A stretch of 12,307 nt of DNA from contig JBEKDJ010000131.1 in assembly GCA_050014415.1 (NCBI GenBank), forward strand, positions 1 to 12,307, written 5' to 3'. The position numbers and the translations under genes are program-made. The notes beneath the pieces are model-generated. The model made no database searches. It was given only the letters and a program-made list of their open reading frames with translations, and was not told the DNA's origin. How positions within the stretch are numbered: the first letter of the stretch is position 1; each line of letters starts with the position of its first letter. The stretch is from JBEKDJ01 sp050014415 (GTDB taxonomy: Bacteria > Desulfobacterota > BSN033 > UBA1163). Below, piece after piece: positions 1 to 7,604 of this stretch.

Positions 1-1593
1 TCCCAGGTGGCAGAGTCTGCCAAGCCTCAACCACCCCCTGCAGAGAAATTGAAGGAGATCGTGGTCCCTCAAAGAGAGGAGGCAAAACAGATTCCGGAGA
101 AACTCTACTCCTTCTTCGCCAGAGACTCAAGCGTCCAGGATGTGCTTCTGGCCTTCTCAAGGGAGAGCGAACTCAACCTTGTCATCAACCCGGAACTGAC
201 CGGCAAGGTAACCATCGATTTGAAGCGGGTGACCTTGAAAGAAGCCCTCCATGCCATTCTCGCTCCACTGGGATGGACCTGTCAGATCGATGGAAATCTC
301 ATCAAAATACTGAGACCCCAGATGGAAACCCGTTTCTTCACCCTGAATTATATGGCCACCCGACGAAGTGGAAAAAGGGAGATCTACGCCAGCACTGGAG
401 GAGGGCTGCAGACCAGTTTTGCTATCGGACAGCAGACTTCTGCCGGACAGCAGGCCGCTGTGGGTGGCAGTGGATCTGGTTCAAGAACCGGATATAGCGA
501 TCTCGTCAGTGTCGATGAAATGGACCTCTGGAAGGAAATCCAGAGAGGGTTAGAGACTCTCATCTTCGGATCGGTTGAAGAGAAAGAGGCAGCTCCTCAG
601 AAGGAGAACACAGCCTCAGCAAGAATGGATGAGAAAGGTAGGAGATTGATCGTCAACAGATCGACCGGAATCATCATGGTGACTGACTACTCGGCCAATC
701 TGAATAGGATCGCGTCCTACCTTGAAACCGTTGAGGGAAGTTCCCAGAGACAGGTCACGATTCAGGCAAAGATCTTTGAGGTGATTCTTACTGACAGCCA
801 TAAAGAGGGAATCAACTGGAATGTGATCGAAAGCCTTCCTCGATCTCTCAATTTATCCTGGGGGATGACGGACAGCAAAGGAACGACAGGATTTCCCGGA
901 GGAACAACCGGCATTAACTCCGGAACAGGCACCGGAACAGGAACGACAGGAACTACCATCACAACTCCTGGAGTTTTAAAAATCAAACCTTTTGGAGGCA
1001 TCTTCGCCATCGGTGCAATAGGAACTGATGTTGCACTTGCAGACATTATGCAGGCGATCTCAGACCAAGGGGATGTAAAGATTCTCTCCAGTCCAACCAT
1101 CTCGACTCTCAATAATCAGAAGGCGATTATTCGAGTTGGAAATCAAGATGTCTTCTTTATCACGGGAGCAGTGGCCACACAGACCACGGTCACTCAGTTC
1201 ATCCAGCCCATGACGATCGATATCGGGATCATTCTGGATGTGACTCCTCAGATTGCTGAGGACGGCACGATCATTATGAACATCCATCCCAGTATCACAG
1301 AAAAGACAGGGGAGAAAATCGCTCCCGATGGAAAATCAACTTTCCCTCTCATGAGCGTGAGGGAAACAGACACGACGGTAAAAGTAAGGGATGGCCAGAC
1401 GATCATTATCGCTGGCCTCATGCAGGAGAAGAAGAACGAGAGTTTCATTGGCATCCCTGTTTTGGACTCGCTTCCTTATGTGGGCGGGTTGTTCCGGTAC
1501 AAGACGGAAACGAAAAGCAATTCAGAGTTGGTGATCATGATCACCCCCACTCTTCAGGTTGGGAAAAAGGTGGAGGATTTTGCTAGTAGATAA
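1..1593 (+). CDS. mshL: MSHA/type II-like outer-membrane secretin, 5' truncated by window edge
   Basis: Secretin that would form the outer-membrane ring through which a pilus or pseudopilus passes. The frame is open to base 1 (codons for S and Q precede a GTG at 7), so the start and the expected signal peptide lie outside the window; the proline-rich beginning fits a region just after a lipoprotein-type signal. Numbering from the GTG, an STN/N0 domain spans about residues 33-102. A Ser/Gly/Gln-rich stretch follows (about 128-162), then a secretin N-type domain at about 210-275 (LIVNRSTGIIMVTDYSANL). The C-terminal secretin domain covers about 340-516, with VKILSSPTISTLNNQKA, VRDGQTIIIAGLM and the closing SELVIMITPTL. 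A Gly/Thr low-complexity run lies at about 292-321. Domain order, the FFTLNYMATRR element and the genes that follow match MshL better than PilQ or GspD. Family is certain, subfamily likely. Confidence 0.92.
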   Translation, partial: SQVAESAKPQPPPAEKLKEIVVPQREEAKQIPEKLYSFFARDSSVQDVLLAFSRESELNLVINPELTGKVTIDLKRVTLKEALHAILAPLGWTCQIDGNLIKILRPQMETRFFTLNYMATRRSGKREIYASTGGGLQTSFAIGQQTSAGQQAAVGGSGSGSRTGYSDLVSVDEMDLWKEIQRGLETLIFGSVEEKEAAPQKENTASARMDEKGRRLIVNRSTGIIMVTDYSANLNRIASYLETVEGSSQRQVTIQAKIFEVILTDSHKEGINWNVIESLPRSLNLSWGMTDSKGTTGFPGGTTGINSGTGTGTGTTGTTITTPGVLKIKPFGGIFAIGAIGTDVALADIMQAISDQGDVKILSSPTISTLNNQKAIIRVGNQDVFFITGAVATQTTVTQFIQPMTIDIGIILDVTPQIAEDGTIIMNIHPSITEKTGEKIAPDGKSTFPLMSVRETDTTVKVRDGQTIIIAGLMQEKKNESFIGIPVLDSLPYVGGLFRYKTETKSNSELVIMITPTLQVGKKVEDFASR

Positions 1594-1610
1594 TTTCACC
1601 CCCACCCTCA

Positions 1611-1730
1611 CCCTCCCCCATCAAGGGGGAGGGAATTAAGTTGCTTCCCCATCAAGGGGGAAGGGGTTTTTAGGTCGATCCCCTAACAAGATCCCCTCTC
1701 CCCTGCCGGGAGAGGGAAAGGATGAGGGGA
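1611..1730. repeat. Array of three GC-rich hairpins between mshL and mshM
   Basis: The mshL-mshM gap is almost filled by palindromes. Hairpin 1 pairs CCCTCCCCC (1611-1619) with GGGGGAGGG (1625-1633) around ATCAA. Hairpin 2 pairs CTTCCCC (1644-1650) with GGGGAAG (1657-1663) and is followed by GGG and five T (1667-1671), so it could also act as a weak intrinsic terminator. Hairpin 3 pairs CCCTCTCCC (1694-1702) with GGGAGAGGG (1708-1716) around CTGCC, enclosed by TCCCCT (1679-1684) and AGGGGA (1725-1730). The block shares its stem sequences and a GGGAATTAA linker with the repeat at 9087-9163, so it belongs to a dispersed family. Confidence 0.85.
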
Positions 1731-1732
1731 TT

Positions 1733-1737
1733 AGAGG
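1733..1737 (+). promoter_or_regulatory. Ribosome binding site selecting the mshM start at 1746
   Basis: AGAGG lies 8 bases before the ATG at 1746. An earlier in-frame ATG at 1722 lies inside the hairpin array and would add eight residues before the conserved MYQEFYGL start, so 1746 is preferred. Confidence 0.65.
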
Positions 1738-1745
1738 TATTGCTA

Positions 1746-2969
1746 ATGTATCAAGAGTTCTATGGCCTAAAGCAGAAACCGTTTTCTCTCACTCCGGACC
1801 CTCAGTTCCTTTTTCTGAGTGAGGGCCACCGGACAGCCATTGAATCGCTCCTTTACGGAATCCAGGAGAGGGATGGATTCATGGTCGTTGTCGGTGACAT
1901 TGGAACCGGGAAGACAACCATCTGCCGCAGCCTTCTGGGAAGACTCGACAAGGACGTGAAGACGGCAGTCATCTTCAACTCCTTCCTCACCGAGGATGAA
2001 TTGCTGGAATCGATTCTCCTCGATTTTGGGTTTCCCTCCAAGGGGAGATCCAAGAAGGAGCGGATTGACGCATTAAACAAGTTCCTCATCCATCTATTAT
2101 CTCGAGGACAGAATGCGGTCCTGATAATCGACGAAGCCCAAAACCTCTCCACTCCGGTCTTGGAGCAGGTTCGTATGCTTTCCAATTTGGAGACGGAAAA
2201 GGAAAAGATGCTCCAGATTATCCTTGTTGGCCAGTTAGAACTGAACCAGCAACTCCAATCTCCTGAATTGAAACAGTTGAATCAAAGGATAGTCATCCGC
2301 CATTACCTCTTGCCACTCACCCACGAGGAAACCGAGTCCTATATCTATCAACGTCTAACTGTAGCAGGAGCCCATGGAGGCGTCATCTTTACGAAATCCG
2401 CTATTCATGAAATCTACAAATTCTCGAAAGGCACTCCCAGACTGATCAATCTTCTCTGCGACCGAGCACTGTTGGGTGGTTTCGCTGACGAAACCAACCA
2501 TATCGACAAGGACATCATTGAGAAAGCCCAGAAGAGTCTTTTGGGAGAGGAATCGGATGTCGCCCCTTCTCGCTCTCGTTCACGGACATTCCCAAAACTC
2601 TTCACTTCTTTGCGATTTATCCTCTTGATGACCTTTGTCCTCCTATTGACAGGCTTGATCCTTTCGAGCCAGACTGACTTCTCCTCCTCTCGAACGACTA
2701 GAAGCTTCATCAGAGGGAAGATTCAGGACATCTATGTCCAGATTTCAAGGCCAACCGCGTTGTCCTTTGCAAGCACCCCTTCGGATAAGGAATGGCTCCA
2801 ACAATCTCAGAAAAGGGAACCATCCCTTCTTCACCCCCTCGACCTGAAGGTCGAGGGCTCAGGGTTGACCCTGAGCGGGGCTTCTTTATCCCGCCTTCAA
2901 AAGCGGGGTTTGGAGCCGTCGAATGGGTCAAAGGACTCGGAAGAGGTATCAAAGGAGGGGAGAAGATGA
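1746..2969 (+). CDS. mshM: MshM/ExeA-like AAA ATPase with C-terminal membrane anchor
   Basis: ExeA/GspA-family AAA+ ATPase. Relatives help place the secretin through the peptidoglycan or couple ATP hydrolysis to pilus assembly. From the ATG at 1746 it has 407 residues and begins MYQEFYGLKQKPFSLTPDP, the typical family start. Walker A is GDIGTGKTT (50-58), Walker B VLIIDEAQ (125-132), a sensor-1-like ILVGQ lies at 159-163, and GTPRLINLLCDRAL (229-242) is the usual C-terminal lid motif. One hydrophobic helix lies at about 290-307, making this a probable single-span protein with the ATPase in the cytoplasm. No peptidoglycan-binding domain is recognisable after it. The last roughly 45 residues are encoded largely by palindromic repeats (2836-2907) and look like acquired, low-constraint sequence. 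Its stop overlaps the mshN start (ATGA), implying translational coupling. Confidence 0.9.
   Translation: MYQEFYGLKQKPFSLTPDPQFLFLSEGHRTAIESLLYGIQERDGFMVVVGDIGTGKTTICRSLLGRLDKDVKTAVIFNSFLTEDELLESILLDFGFPSKGRSKKERIDALNKFLIHLLSRGQNAVLIIDEAQNLSTPVLEQVRMLSNLETEKEKMLQIILVGQLELNQQLQSPELKQLNQRIVIRHYLLPLTHEETESYIYQRLTVAGAHGGVIFTKSAIHEIYKFSKGTPRLINLLCDRALLGGFADETNHIDKDIIEKAQKSLLGEESDVAPSRSRSRTFPKLFTSLRFILLMTFVLLLTGLILSSQTDFSSSRTTRSFIRGKIQDIYVQISRPTALSFASTPSDKEWLQQSQKREPSLLHPLDLKVEGSGLTLSGASLSRLQKRGLEPSNGSKDSEEVSKEGRR
2836..2907. repeat. Palindromic repeat cluster inside the 3' end of mshM
   Basis: Consecutive palindromes lie inside the coding region. CCCTCGACCT (2836-2845) pairs with AGGTCGAGGG (2848-2857). 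GCTCAGGGT (2857-2865) pairs with ACCCTGAGC (2868-2876). CCCGC (2890-2894) can pair with GCGGG at 2903-2907 or at 2875-2879. The stretch has no stop in the mshM frame or in the mshN frame, which stays open from 2792. It encodes residues about 364-388 of the mshM product, after the membrane helix. Confidence 0.85.
2954..2958 (+). promoter_or_regulatory. Strong ribosome binding site for mshN
   Basis: GGAGG within AAAGGAGGGG lies 7 bases before the ATG at 2966. It selects this start over the in-frame ATG at 2792, which lies inside mshM and has no comparable site. Confidence 0.8.
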
Positions 2970-4291
2970 GCCTGATCATGGATGCCCTCAAGAGGACCCA
3001 ACAACTCCGATTGAAAGAATCTAAGGGGACCCCATTCTTTAAAAACCCATCTCCAAAGGACGGGAGAGCTCGAAAAAGCCTCAGGAAACGATGGATTGCT
3101 ATCGGTGCAGTTTTGGTCAGCCTCGTCATTGTCATATTCGTTTTCTTGAGACCTTCGGCTCCACCTCTAGCTCCGGAAACGGGGCGACCAGTTGCAATCA
3201 TAGAAAAGAAAGCTCTCCTCCCTGTAGTTGAGAAGAAACCTCAAGAGCCAGCCGAGGAGATTCCGAGTCTTGAGTCTATCTCAAGGCAAAAGGAGATGGA
3301 GAGCGTTAAGTCTAGCGAAGGGCCAAAGGACACACTGAGCCATGCCAAGGAAATCCTAGGCCAGTCAAAGGTCGCTCAAGAAGAAAAACCAACCTCCGGA
3401 ATGAGGCCTTCGGTGGACGAAAAGAAAGAGGAACCACCTGAGAGACCACCACCTGAAAAGAAGGAGGTAATGAAAGCCAACCTTCCGATTCCCCGCTCCA
3501 CAGTACAGGACCTGAGCGCAGCCGGGCGACGCAAACCATCTTACAAGAGGTCAGTCAAAAAAGACCTATCCTCAACTCCAACTCACCTCTCCTCCCTCAA
3601 GGAAGAAGGTCTTTCCAAGCCATCGGCAGTCGAGAAGGGAGAGGAAAAGGATCAGCCGATAACGACAGAGGCTATCCGCTATTTCAATTTGGGGATCTGT
3701 TTCTACAACCAGCGAGAAACTCCGAAAGCAATTCAAGCCTATCAGAAAGCAATCGAACTGAATCGTGCCTATATTGAAGCCTATAACAACCTGGGAATAA
3801 TCTACCAAGAGGCGGGGGATTTCAACAGGGCCATTGAAGTGTACCAAAAGGCGATCGAGATCAATCCTCAATATGAGAAGGCTTATAACAACCTTGGCAT
3901 CCTCTTCCTTCTCAAGGGGCGAGTGGAAGAGGCGACGGAGGCTTTTCAAAAGGCCCTCACCATTAATCCCAGCAATGTCGAAAGCCTCATCAACCTCGGA
4001 GTCCTTTTCAGACAACAGGGCCAATCAGAAAAGGCAATCGAATTTTATCAGAAGGCCCTCACCATCAATCCTCTCCGAGGAGAGACCCATTACAATATCG
4101 CCTTGCTCTATGAAGAGATGGATGAGGTTGACTTGGCTGTGGATCATTATGGAAAATTCATACAACTCTCTTCGAAGACCCATCCTGTCTTGACTTCGAA
4201 GGTCCAGGGCCATTTGAACGATTTGTTAAGAGTCAGAAATAACAAGGAGGGTTTGAACGGTCAAGGATTCAAAACGGGAAGCAGAGAGTAG
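2966..4291 (+). CDS. mshN: MshN-like inner-membrane TPR protein
   Basis: Bitopic TPR protein, probably an assembly or scaffold component of the pilus machine. From the ATG at 2966, chosen for its strong ribosome binding site and the ATGA overlap with mshM, it has 441 residues. It starts MSLIMDALKRTQQLRLKES, the short cytoplasmic N-terminal motif seen in MshN/GspB-like proteins. A single transmembrane helix follows at about 43-61. Residues about 62-232 are a charged, Pro/Lys/Glu-rich linker expected to be disordered in the periplasm. About five TPR units span residues 235-404, with clear repeats such as AYNNLGIIYQEAGDFNRAIE and YQKAIEINP. Position between mshM and mshE is that of mshN in MSHA clusters. 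TPR and membrane topology are clear; the symbol rests on context and on the N-terminal motif. Confidence 0.82.
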   Translation: MSLIMDALKRTQQLRLKESKGTPFFKNPSPKDGRARKSLRKRWIAIGAVLVSLVIVIFVFLRPSAPPLAPETGRPVAIIEKKALLPVVEKKPQEPAEEIPSLESISRQKEMESVKSSEGPKDTLSHAKEILGQSKVAQEEKPTSGMRPSVDEKKEEPPERPPPEKKEVMKANLPIPRSTVQDLSAAGRRKPSYKRSVKKDLSSTPTHLSSLKEEGLSKPSAVEKGEEKDQPITTEAIRYFNLGICFYNQRETPKAIQAYQKAIELNRAYIEAYNNLGIIYQEAGDFNRAIEVYQKAIEINPQYEKAYNNLGILFLLKGRVEEATEAFQKALTINPSNVESLINLGVLFRQQGQSEKAIEFYQKALTINPLRGETHYNIALLYEEMDEVDLAVDHYGKFIQLSSKTHPVLTSKVQGHLNDLLRVRNNKEGLNGQGFKTGSRE

Positions 4292-4333
4292 GAGGTGGAA
4301 AGTGGTCAAGACCACATTCCATGTTCCACCTCC
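4291..4333. repeat. Hairpin repeat copy 1, between mshN and mshE
   Basis: GGAGGTGGAA (4291-4300) is exactly complementary to TTCCACCTCC (4324-4333). Inside lies a nested stem, GTGGTC (4302-4307) with GACCAC (4310-4315), which can be extended by TGGAA (4296-4300) and TTCCA (4317-4321). The element starts on the last base of the mshN stop codon. Its reverse complement matches the hairpin at 6124-6170 downstream of mshE: an 8-base match GGTGGAAC, then a block of 30 bases differing at four positions, all C/T. Confidence 0.85.
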
Positions 4334-4371
4334 ACCTTCCACTCTCCATCGGAATAAGAAAGGTTTCAATC

Positions 4372-6114
4372 ATGGCAGATGAGAAGAAAAGTTTTGGTGA
4401 TTTCTTGGTTGGACTTGGGGTGATTGCCGCTGACCAACTAAAGAGGGCTTCTCTCGAGGTCAAACGGGGAGAGAGATTAGAGCAGGCCATCGTCCGTCTT
4501 GGATACGCCAAAGAGGAACTCATCCTCCAATGTCTTGCTGACTATTTCAATCTCCCTTATATCGATCTGGATGCTTATCTGATCGATGAGAAGATTGTAA
4601 AGATTGTTCCAGAGGAGGTCGCCCGACGACATACGTTGATCTCTCTCTTCAAGATTGGAAACGCCTTAACGGTCGCAATGACCAATCCCCTCAATATCCT
4701 CGCAGTGGATGAGGTGAGGAACAAAGCGAAGCTTGATGTGGAGATTGCCGTCAGCACGGAGAAAAAGATCAAAAAGGCGATCGACCAGCACTACGGAGCG
4801 ACGGGCACGGTCTTTGAGAGTACCATCCAGCAAATGGCAAAAGGCAATGTGGGTGGGGCTACCCAAGAATCTACAGACTACAGAAAGACCTATGATCTCG
4901 CTGCAAAAGAGGTCCAACCAGGCACGACGGAAGACGCCTCTGCTACAAGGATGTTCGACTTGGTCATGATCCAAGCCATCCGCGATCGAGCAAGTGACAT
5001 TCATTTTGAACCAGATGAAAAGGCCTTGCGTGTCCGATTCCGAATCGATGGTTTCTTGTATGAGAATCTCATCCTTCCCAAGACGATCCACCCATCGCTC
5101 ACCTCTCGTATCAAGATCTTGGCAGAGATGGACATTACTGAGACGAGGCTCCCCCAGGATGGAAACTTCAATATCAAGATGGAGAACCGCAACTTTGAGA
5201 TCAGGGTCTCCACTTTCCCGACCATCTATGGAGAGAATGTTGTCCTTCGAATATTGGACCAGACAAGTCCTTTGACTAAACTGGAGGACTTAGGATTTTC
5301 AGAGGAGATGCTGGCGCATTATAAGCAACTGCTGCGAAAGTCAACTGGGATCATCCTGGTCACCGGTCCCACAGGAAGTGGCAAAACGACAACCCTTTAT
5401 GGCTCTCTCAATGTGATCAATTCGATGGAGAAGAACATCATCACCATAGAAGATCCTGTGGAGTACCGATTGGCTTTGATCAGACAGACTCAGGTAAACC
5501 TCAAGGCTGGGATCACCTTTGCCGCCGGCCTGAAGGCCATTCTTCGACAAGACCCGGATGTCATTATGGTTGGGGAGATCAGAGATCTGGAGACTTCGCA
5601 AATTGCCATTCAGGCAGCTCTGACAGGTCATTTGGTGCTGAGCACCCTGCATACAAACGATGCCCCGGAAGCCATTACCCGCTTGATGGATATTGGTGTC
5701 GAGCCTTACCTCATTTCATCATCGGTCATCGGAGTTCTCGCCCAACGACTGGTTCGAAGCATTTGCCCGAATTGTAAAGTCCCTTATCGGGTCGAGGTAG
5801 GGGCGCTGAAGGAAATGAGCGAGATTTCTCCAAAGGCAAAAGAATCTCCGACAATTTCTAAGGGAAAGGGTTGCAAGAACTGCAAGCAGTCAGGATACTG
5901 GGGCAGGACTGGGATTTTTGAACTCCTGATCGTCAACGAAAGGATCAAGCGATTGATTTCTGAGAAAGCGCCTGTCCAGGCGATCAGAGACACGGCGAGA
6001 GAAACGGTTGGAATGATCTCCTTAAGAGAGGATGGCCTCAGGAAAGTTCTCAAAGGAATTACGACCCTTGACGAAGTAGATCGAGTGGCCTATAAGATGG
6101 CTTTAGAAACCTAA
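4372..6114 (+). CDS. mshE: MshE/GspE/PilB-type pilus assembly ATPase
   Basis: Cytoplasmic hexameric ATPase that powers pilus or pseudopilus extension. It has 580 residues from the ATG at 4372, with AAGG 8 bases upstream; an in-frame ATG at 4321 lies within the hairpin repeat and is less likely. An N-terminal MshEN/GspEN domain covers about 7-140. The second ATPase part has Walker A GPTGSGKTT (332-340), Asp box TIEDPVEY (358-365), Walker B VIMVGEIRD (397-405) and His box TGHLVLSTLHTN (418-429). A zinc-binding tetracysteine motif is present (C465, C468, C501, C504), as in GspE/PilB extension ATPases. The first c-di-GMP motif of the MshEN domain is degenerate: SFGDFL replaces RLGxxL, and V30 stands where Gln is expected. 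Ligand binding is therefore uncertain. The platform gene mshG is not adjacent. Confidence 0.95.
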   Translation: MADEKKSFGDFLVGLGVIAADQLKRASLEVKRGERLEQAIVRLGYAKEELILQCLADYFNLPYIDLDAYLIDEKIVKIVPEEVARRHTLISLFKIGNALTVAMTNPLNILAVDEVRNKAKLDVEIAVSTEKKIKKAIDQHYGATGTVFESTIQQMAKGNVGGATQESTDYRKTYDLAAKEVQPGTTEDASATRMFDLVMIQAIRDRASDIHFEPDEKALRVRFRIDGFLYENLILPKTIHPSLTSRIKILAEMDITETRLPQDGNFNIKMENRNFEIRVSTFPTIYGENVVLRILDQTSPLTKLEDLGFSEEMLAHYKQLLRKSTGIILVTGPTGSGKTTTLYGSLNVINSMEKNIITIEDPVEYRLALIRQTQVNLKAGITFAAGLKAILRQDPDVIMVGEIRDLETSQIAIQAALTGHLVLSTLHTNDAPEAITRLMDIGVEPYLISSSVIGVLAQRLVRSICPNCKVPYRVEVGALKEMSEISPKAKESPTISKGKGCKNCKQSGYWGRTGIFELLIVNERIKRLISEKAPVQAIRDTARETVGMISLREDGLRKVLKGITTLDEVDRVAYKMALET

Positions 6115-6120
6115 GTTTGC

Positions 6121-6170
6121 GAAGGTGGAACGTAGAAAGTGGAATGTGGTTTTGATCACTTTCTACCTTC
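6121..6170. repeat. Hairpin repeat copy 2, possible bidirectional terminator between convergent genes
   Basis: TAGAAAGTG (6133-6141) pairs with CACTTTCTA (6157-6165), extended by GAAGG (6121-6125) and CCTTC (6166-6170) across a bulge. It fills the 58-base gap between the mshE stop and the convergent glycosyltransferase stop, so it is well placed to end transcription from both sides, although no strong T-run follows. It is an inverted relative of 4291-4333. It carries eight extra bases after GGTGGAAC, and the C/T changes in the inner stem leave it foldable through G-T (G-U) pairs. Confidence 0.7.
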
Positions 6171-6172
6171 TG

Positions 6173-6853
6173 CTAACGAAACACATTATACTTAATGATC
6201 CAGTAGATCGCCGCTAACCCATCCGTCCAGTTGATCTTCTTCCCCTGCGAGTAATCTCGTCCCCAATAAGAGATGGGAACTTCATAGACGTGGCAGCCTA
6301 TCTTTGCAATCTTAGCAGTGATCTCCGGTTCAAAGCCAAACCGATTGCTCTCAACCCTAATACTCTTCAACACCTCCGCCCGAAAGACCTTATATCCGGT
6401 TTCCATATCCGAGAGGTTTAGATTGGTAAGCACGTTGGACAAGGTCGTAATGATCTTGTTTCCGACAGCGTGCCAGAAGAAAAGGACCCGATGCGGTCCC
6501 CCAAGAAATCGGGAACCATAGACGACATCTGCCTTTCCATCCAGAATGGGGGCAATCAAGTGGGGATATTCGGAGGGATGATACTCCAGGTCAGCATCTT
6601 GAATGATCGCGATATCTCCACCAATATGAGGGATGGCAGTCCGGATAGCCGCTCCTTTACCTTGATTTGACTCATGGAGGAGCACCGTAATATTGTCCCC
6701 TCCTATCTCTTTAAGGAGTTCGCGGGTCCCATCGGTAGAATAATCATCTACAACGATGATCTCTTTTTCATACGGAGCCTGCTTAACTCTCTCGATTATT
6801 TCTTGGATTGTCCCAACTTCATTGTAGACAGGAATGATCACAGAAAGCTTCAT
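6173..6853 (-). CDS. Family 2 glycosyltransferase, DPM1/polyprenyl-phosphate sugar synthase-like
   Basis: GT-A fold glycosyltransferase, 226 residues, similar to dolichyl/polyprenyl-phosphate mannose (or hexose) synthases. It opens MKLSVIIPVYNE and has the nucleotide-binding VDDYSTDGT (35-43), NQGKGAAIRTAI (63-74), the metal-binding QDADLEYHP (85-93) and the family motif DMETGYKVFR (149-158). No membrane helix is evident, unlike CsbB or GtrB, so it resembles the soluble DPM1 form. It would transfer a sugar from a nucleotide donor to a polyprenyl phosphate at the inner membrane; sugar identity cannot be read from the sequence. AGAGAGG lies 7 bases before the ATG. It begins 13 bases after the methyltransferase stop and is the last gene of that - strand run, converging on mshE. 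Family is sure, substrate unknown. Confidence 0.9.
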   Translation of the reverse strand: MKLSVIIPVYNEVGTIQEIIERVKQAPYEKEIIVVDDYSTDGTRELLKEIGGDNITVLLHESNQGKGAAIRTAIPHIGGDIAIIQDADLEYHPSEYPHLIAPILDGKADVVYGSRFLGGPHRVLFFWHAVGNKIITTLSNVLTNLNLSDMETGYKVFRAEVLKSIRVESNRFGFEPEITAKIAKIGCHVYEVPISYWGRDYSQGKKINWTDGLAAIYWIIKYNVFR

Positions 6854-6866
6854 GTCAGATCCTCTC

Positions 6867-7574
6867 TCAAGTCTTCTCCCCTACGGCAATCAGCGATTGA
6901 CCCACCAAGGTGGGAACGACTTTTTCCATTCTGATAAAAAGAGGTACCATCTTATTAAAAACCCTGACTTGCCTTGCGGGTAACAGGCGCCTTTTCAGGA
7001 GCGTGCCATTGACAAACCATCCAAATATACCGAACAAATTGAAATACCTCAAGGCTATTACTCTGAAACCACCTCCAGCAATTTTTTGGATCAGCTCCTC
7101 TCTACTGTAGCGCCGAAAGTGGCCAAGTTGTCTGTCAAAAACGTTATAGAGCACCTTCATCGCTGGGACGAGGATGATCAGCCTTCCACCCACAGGAAGC
7201 AAATTATAAAAGATCTTTAGAACATCATTATCATCCTCTATATGCTCCAGGACATTCAAACAGACAATGGTATCGATGGACGTGCCTAGATTCTGAGGGG
7301 GGTCTTGTCGGATATCCAAGAGGAATACCCCTTTCAGATTCGGATGGCCTCGAAATTTATCTTCCACTGTGCGGATGTAATCCTCGTTCACGTCGGTCGC
7401 AATCACCTTCCCCTGACTCAATAAAAGGCCCGTCAGATTGCCGATCCCGCAACCGACCTCAAGAACATCTCCGACTAAGTAGGACCTGATCTTCTCAAAA
7501 ATCCATCGATGGTAGGCATCAGCCCCTTCTAAGATAAGCAGCGTTAATGTATTGGTTCTCGTAGTATCCTTCAT
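6867..7574 (-). CDS. Class I SAM-dependent methyltransferase
   Basis: Probable small-molecule or glycan methyltransferase of 235 residues. Motif I is VLEVGCGIGNLTGLL (37-51), the acidic loop after it is VIATDVNEDYI (57-67), the DLD-type motif is LDIRQD (86-91), and the post-motif IDTIVCLNVLEHIEDD (100-115) is that of UbiE/Methyltransf_11-type enzymes. The C-terminal part (about 175-200) contains a hydrophobic stretch, YFNLFGIFGWFVNG, followed by basic residues, suggesting membrane association. It lies 30 bases after the YfhO-like gene and 13 bases before the glycosyltransferase, on the same strand, so it probably belongs to the same transcript and acts on the same lipid-linked sugar or glycan. 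The ribosome binding site (AGG 5 bases before ATG) is weak. The acceptor is unknown. Confidence 0.85.
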   Translation of the reverse strand: MKDTTRTNTLTLLILEGADAYHRWIFEKIRSYLVGDVLEVGCGIGNLTGLLLSQGKVIATDVNEDYIRTVEDKFRGHPNLKGVFLLDIRQDPPQNLGTSIDTIVCLNVLEHIEDDNDVLKIFYNLLPVGGRLIILVPAMKVLYNVFDRQLGHFRRYSREELIQKIAGGGFRVIALRYFNLFGIFGWFVNGTLLKRRLLPARQVRVFNKMVPLFIRMEKVVPTLVGQSLIAVGEKT

Positions 7575-7604
7575 TTCAACCTAATATTATGGTTAGGGTT
7601 CGCT

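Noticed and set aside
1600..1730. CRISPR-like or tandem array between mshL and mshM
   Set aside because: The units are palindromes of different sequence and spacing with no regular spacers; this is a hairpin repeat cluster, not CRISPR.
2792..2965. Extended N-terminus of mshN starting inside mshM
   Set aside because: It lies in the repeat, has no ribosome binding site, and the ATG at 2966 has an ideal one plus the conserved MSLIMDALKR start.
2710..3201. 163-codon - strand reading frame opposite mshM/mshN
   Set aside because: It is antisense to two well-supported genes and owes its length to the stop-free palindromic repeats.
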